From Chloroflexota bacterium (GTDB taxonomy: Bacteria > Chloroflexota > Dehalococcoidia > SM23-28-2 > RBG-16-64-32), in the NCBI GenBank assembly GCA_005880055.1, contig VBJS01000076.1, positions 1-10,570 on the forward strand: a DNA stretch of 10,570 bases, given 5' to 3'. Within the stretch, counting starts at the first letter, position 1, and every line of letters begins with the position of its first letter. Below are positions 7,667 to 10,570 of the stretch, in pieces. Both the position numbers and the translations under genes were made by a program. A model generated the notes under the pieces. The model did no database searches and had not been told where the DNA came from. It saw nothing but the letters and a program-made list of their open reading frames with translations.

Positions 7667-8704
7667 TCAACGCCCCTTGGAACCGGGGCAACACGTCGCG
7701 AGCAGCTCCATCCACTGGGCGGCGAACCGCGCAACCGTGAACTGCGCCGCGTACCGCCGCCCCCTATCTCCCCGCGCCGCACGCTCCTCGATGACGTGCG
7801 GGATGAGGTGACGCAGGTCTTCGAACCGCTCGCAAATGAGCTGGCCGCCGTCCTCCAGGAGTTCCCGCATTCCGGCCCGGCCCGATCCAATAACCGGAGT
7901 GCCTACTAGCATCGCCTCGTGGGCCGTGCGATTCCACCCCTCAGCGAAGGTGGACATCGTGAGCACCACGTCGCAAGCCGCAAGAAGCAACACGTAGTCG
8001 TGGATTGATCCATCGATATTCGGCACCGGAAGGTCGAGGGCGCGCCGCCCGCTCGTAACGAACCCGTAGTCAAGATCGCGTAGCGCCGCCCACGCCTCCT
8101 CGGTCCCCTTCTGCGGACGACAATTCCCGAGGTACACGAGCGGCCGTTTCGTGAGGCCGCGCTCCAGCCGAAACGCTTCGATGTCCGCCGGGGACACTCG
8201 GTAACGCTCGACCTCGAAGGGCGTGTGGATAACGACCGGATCGATCACACCGCGATTCAGAAGAAAGCACCGCCAGTACTCGGCAATCACGACAACCCGC
8301 CGCGCCGAACGCAGGCCGTCCCACAAACGCTTCTCGATGACGCGGTCGAGCCAGTCGCGTTTCTGCGTCGGCGGATCGTGGTGGTAGAAGAGGCCCACGA
8401 CGCCCTTACGCCCGGCTGCGGCTCCTACAGCGGCGAGCGGAATCACCGGCAGGATCCACACGTCAGGGCGCCGCACTGTTGTCAACAGCCGCGTGGCCGC
8501 AAGGATTGTGGGACGCCGAGGCAGCGGCCGCGGCGCTGGCCGGTAGACGCGCACGTCGTGCGCCTGCGCCACCGCCCGCGCGACGTAGTTGAGATGGATG
8601 CCCCCACCGCCATGCGTCTGCCCTGGATGCACGATATCGACGGTCAATCGTCGCCCGTCTCCACTCGACGTGCCTGCCCTAGGCTCAAAGCATGTCAGCA
8701 TCAT
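7667..8704 (-). CDS. GT4-type glycosyltransferase (GT-B fold)
   Basis: Predicted cytoplasmic retaining glycosyltransferase for repeat-unit assembly. With the ATG at 8704 it has 345 residues. Landmarks: a glycine-rich N-terminal segment (DIVHPGQTHGGGGIHL) where GT4 enzymes bind the acceptor or donor; the linker region VVIHTPFEVERY; the start of the C-terminal domain at RPLVYLGNCRPQKGTEEAW; and the family EX7E motif in FAEGWNRTAHEAM (Glu at about 255 and 263), followed by GTPVIGSGRAGMRELL. The start is uncertain. The frame is open to a GTG at 8770, and a TTG at 8647 sits just before the conserved part with GGAG upstream; no option has a strong ribosome-binding site. It lies downstream of the methyltransferase gene on the same strand, with a gap of 123 bases for this start. 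Confidence 0.85.
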   Translation of the reverse strand: MMLTCFEPRAGTSSGDGRRLTVDIVHPGQTHGGGGIHLNYVARAVAQAHDVRVYRPAPRPLPRRPTILAATRLLTTVRRPDVWILPVIPLAAVGAAAGRKGVVGLFYHHDPPTQKRDWLDRVIEKRLWDGLRSARRVVVIAEYWRCFLLNRGVIDPVVIHTPFEVERYRVSPADIEAFRLERGLTKRPLVYLGNCRPQKGTEEAWAALRDLDYGFVTSGRRALDLPVPNIDGSIHDYVLLLAACDVVLTMSTFAEGWNRTAHEAMLVGTPVIGSGRAGMRELLEDGGQLICERFEDLRHLIPHVIEERAARGDRGRRYAAQFTVARFAAQWMELLATCCPGSKGR

Positions 8705-8827
8705 ACCCGAGGAGCGACAGTGTTTCGTGACAGATCTCGCCTCCGCCAAGAACAGGCCGACCGACCGCACGGTTCACGGCGAACACCCTGCAGGCATTGC
8801 GAACAATCTTCACCACCCGACGGGGAC

Positions 8828-9589
8828 TCACACCCATGACCGCGCAGCGTCATGCTTGGAGCGTACGCACACGAATCCGAACTGATAGGTCAAGTAAAGC
8901 GGGACGAGACGTTCGATGGCGCGTCGGGTGAGCTGCCTGATCCGTGTTCCTAGGTGTACCCCTCGACCCGAGGGAAGCGGGCCGATGTCGCGATGCACCG
9001 CCGTCACCGCCAATCCGTGCTCCTCCAGGAAAGTCCTCCACCCTCGGTAGGTGTCCACTCGCTCGACGATCTGGTGATGTCCCGTGCGGTGAGCACCGTA
9101 CACGGCGGCGTAGGCCACATTGCGCCAATAATAGTAGTTCGGAACTACAATCAGCATCCGTCCACCAGGTCGCAGCACCCGACACATCTCCACAATGGCG
9201 GCCGCAGGATCGACGTAGTGTTCCAGGCTTCCCAAGCACGTAATCAGGTCAACCGACTTCGATGCGATCGGCAGGCGTTCCGTGACGGCACACGCCAATC
9301 GCTCCTCCCCGCTGCGCTTCGCGTACCCGAGCGCCCGCCGGGAAAGATCGATGCCGACTGCGTCCAAACCCGCTGCGCGAGCCACGGCCAGCACGCCACC
9401 CGCACCGCACGAACAGTCGAGGAGGCGTTCCGTCGGACGTGGACAAAGCCACGAGAGCTTCTCCGCGTAATCGGGCAGGGGTCGCGCAAATGGACGCCCT
9501 TCGTCGAAGTAGACGTCGTCGTAATACGCGCGCACGTCGTCGTGGCGCAGAGGTCGGCTGTCGCTACTCCGCCCCTCGCCGCCTGCCAT
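8828..9589 (-). CDS. Class I SAM-dependent methyltransferase
   Basis: 253 residues from the ATG at 9589, which has a good site, CAGGGGC (complement of 9596-9602), seven bases upstream of the start; a longer frame to 9622 is less likely. SAM-binding motif I is LLDCSCGAGG at about 56-65, followed by the acidic end of strand 2 in AVGIDLSRRAL (about 77-87). Next come DLITCLGSLEHYVDP and the motif CRVLRPGGRMLIVVPN, which together are typical of the Methyltransf_11 group. The N-terminal YYDDVYFDEGRPFARPLPDY resembles regions before the Rossmann core in methyltransferases of glycan clusters. In this context O-methylation of a sugar in the repeat unit is plausible, as is a small-molecule or lipid substrate; the sequence does not decide. 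It is probably co-transcribed with the GT4 gene downstream. Confidence 0.85.
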   Translation of the reverse strand: MAGGEGRSSDSRPLRHDDVRAYYDDVYFDEGRPFARPLPDYAEKLSWLCPRPTERLLDCSCGAGGVLAVARAAGLDAVGIDLSRRALGYAKRSGEERLACAVTERLPIASKSVDLITCLGSLEHYVDPAAAIVEMCRVLRPGGRMLIVVPNYYYWRNVAYAAVYGAHRTGHHQIVERVDTYRGWRTFLEEHGLAVTAVHRDIGPLPSGRGVHLGTRIRQLTRRAIERLVPLYLTYQFGFVCVRSKHDAARSWV

Positions 9590-9622
9590 CCCGCCGCCCC
9601 TGTCAGCTGGGCTGCTTCGCAA

Positions 9623-9654
9623 CGATCCCCCAGGATCGCCCGCCCAATGGCGGG
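9623..9654 (-). promoter_or_regulatory. Two abutting hairpins upstream of the methyltransferase gene
   Basis: Two perfect six-pair hairpins lie side by side, 16 bases each. At 9623-9638, CGATCC pairs with GGATCG around CCCA. At 9639-9654, CCCGCC pairs with GGCGGG around CAAT. They begin 33 bases upstream of the methyltransferase ATG and would lie in its leader if transcription starts further upstream. No T-run follows on either strand, so they are not canonical terminators. The rest of the gap 9590-9762 holds nothing I recognise. Confidence 0.4.
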
Positions 9655-9762
9655 AATGCCCTGTTCACCTCAACATCCCGTGCTGCCAAGTACTGACCAG
9701 GGCGCTCCTTAACAGCAGTACCGCCAAAGGCCGCTTCACATCGCAACGTCGCAAGTGAGTCC

Positions 9763-10570
9763 TTAGTTTGCAAACAGGTAGTCGGAGGACGAGACGACGC
9801 GTACTCTTCCCCGTGCGGTGGCGACGCCTAAAGAATCCAGGAACCAATCCAGTTCGTCGGGCGACTGCAGACGCGAGGAGTGCACCATGAATACGGTGAC
9901 GGAGTACGGCTGTGTGGCGCGCCGCCAGTCGCTAAGGATCGTCTCGCGGCTGTAACCATCGGAAATGGTGAAATGGGACAGACCAAATGCTACACTATCT
10001 GCCAAGGGCTGACGCTGGACCGCGTTGTGAGCATATGCCTCGAAGACTCGAGCACATGTTCTGAGAAGGGCGCCTCGCCAATTTTGTAACTTTCGCGTCG
10101 TATTGATATACAACGAGTCGGCCCAATTCCCGGGCTGCACAAACACGTGCGTAACCAGTCCGTGGCCCGAAAGGTCTTGGAACGAACCTACGACCTCGGC
10201 GGCGAAATCAACGTCCGAAACCCCGGCGCGCCCAGTACCCGATTTGCTCCCACGTCAAACGATTTGGCAGTCCCACGAAACCCGTTGGCACGGCGATCTC
10301 GGCCACAAGCCCACGTGCGGCCAAGCGAGGTAAGAAATCCAGATCCGACGTCGGGACGTCATCAACGCGTAGGAGGACAAGCGGGATGGAATCTCGAGTC
10401 GCTAGGCCGGAAACCGAAGGTTGGCCACCCAATAGGACAGCGGAATCTGCCCGCACGCCGTACAGCGGATACCAAGAACTTACAGACCCGCTACACTCAT
10501 AACTGACTTACCCAAGCGCGGAATCCCCTGACGTCTCGTAGTCAGCCATGGCGACCTGTCCATCGGTCAG
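9763..10570 (-). pseudogene. Broken polysaccharide deacetylase (carbohydrate esterase 4-like), runs off the window
   Basis: Read on the minus strand, pieces in two frames make up one deacetylase-like protein. From the window end, a frame with DGQVAMADYETSGDSALG meets a TAA at 10508-10510. It resumes in the same frame with WYPLYGVRADSAVLLGG, then SIPLVLLRVDDVP (the NodB-domain motif 1 position, usually TFDDG, with Asp-Asp kept at 10358-10363) and LTWEQIGYWARRGF. That frame stops at 10208-10210. Coding sense continues in another frame: DFAAEVVGSFQDLSG, LVTHVFVQPGNWADSLY, and on to a C-terminus VVSSSDYLFAN with its stop at 9763. The frame change lies near the GGGG run at 10221-10224. The metal-binding His-x3-x4-His motif expected after WARRGF is absent, so a small deletion is likely. 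It is on the same strand as the methyltransferase and probably once headed that unit. Confidence 0.75.

Noticed and set aside
6496..7740. Long plus-strand open frame of 414 codons inside the flippase gene
   Set aside because: It is Arg/His/Pro-rich frame shadow of the flippase coding sequence, with no domain-like content.
9767..9776. Ten-base palindrome GTTTGCAAAC as a possible operator
   Set aside because: It falls inside the last codons of the deacetylase relic (LFAN) and is a single short palindrome, expected by chance.
9665..9847. Minus-strand open frame with a hydrophobic stretch (RPLAVLLLRSALVSTW)
   Set aside because: It overlaps the 3' end of the deacetylase relic in a different frame and has no start signal or recognisable family; too short to support.
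1..10570. CRISPR array, transposase, terminal inverted repeats, tRNA or defence genes
   Set aside because: I looked for regularly spaced repeats, transposase motifs and tRNA-like folds while reading both strands and saw none; the only clear repeat is the SLBB tail pair.

Overview
The window is GC-rich bacterial DNA carrying part of a cell-surface polysaccharide (exopolysaccharide, capsule or O-antigen type) locus of the Wzx/Wzy-dependent kind. The SLBB-type export protein and the separate Wzz-type co-polymerase point to a diderm (Gram-negative type) organism. The general style (GC-rich, SLBB protein with a C-terminal membrane helix, secreted helical glycan-associated protein) recalls Gemmatimonadota, but that is an impression from reading and not a search result.

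Layout. (1) 1-3434, plus strand: the 3' part of an SLBB export protein, a Wzz-like chain-length co-polymerase, and a Wzy/O-antigen-ligase-type polymerase overlapping it by four bases. (2) 3435-3771: no intact gene, but 3588-3727 is a decayed copy of the 3' end of the SLBB gene at the start of the window. (3) 3772-5950, minus strand: a family 2 glycosyltransferase preceded by a secreted protein of unrecognised family, with a strong hairpin in the short gap between them. (4) 6020-7483, plus strand: a Wzx-type flippase, divergent from the secreted protein. (5) 7667-9589, minus strand: a GT4-fold glycosyltransferase and a SAM-dependent methyltransferase. (6) 9763-10570, minus strand: a broken polysaccharide deacetylase gene with an in-frame stop, a frame change and probable loss of a catalytic motif; it runs off the window end.

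How the genes fit together. The glycosyltransferases would build a lipid-linked repeat unit, the methyltransferase may decorate it, Wzx flips it, Wzy polymerises it under control of the Wzz protein, and the SLBB protein takes part in export. The secreted protein is placed to act on the polymer outside the cytoplasm. The initiating phosphoglycosyltransferase and sugar-nucleotide enzymes are not in this window. The repeated strand switching and two gene relics suggest a locus assembled and remodelled by recombination. I found no CRISPR array, tRNA, rRNA, transposase or defence system, and no clearly new system. The points most worth a second look are the SLBB tail echo bracketing the wzz-wzy pair, the deacetylase relic, and the unclassified secreted protein.
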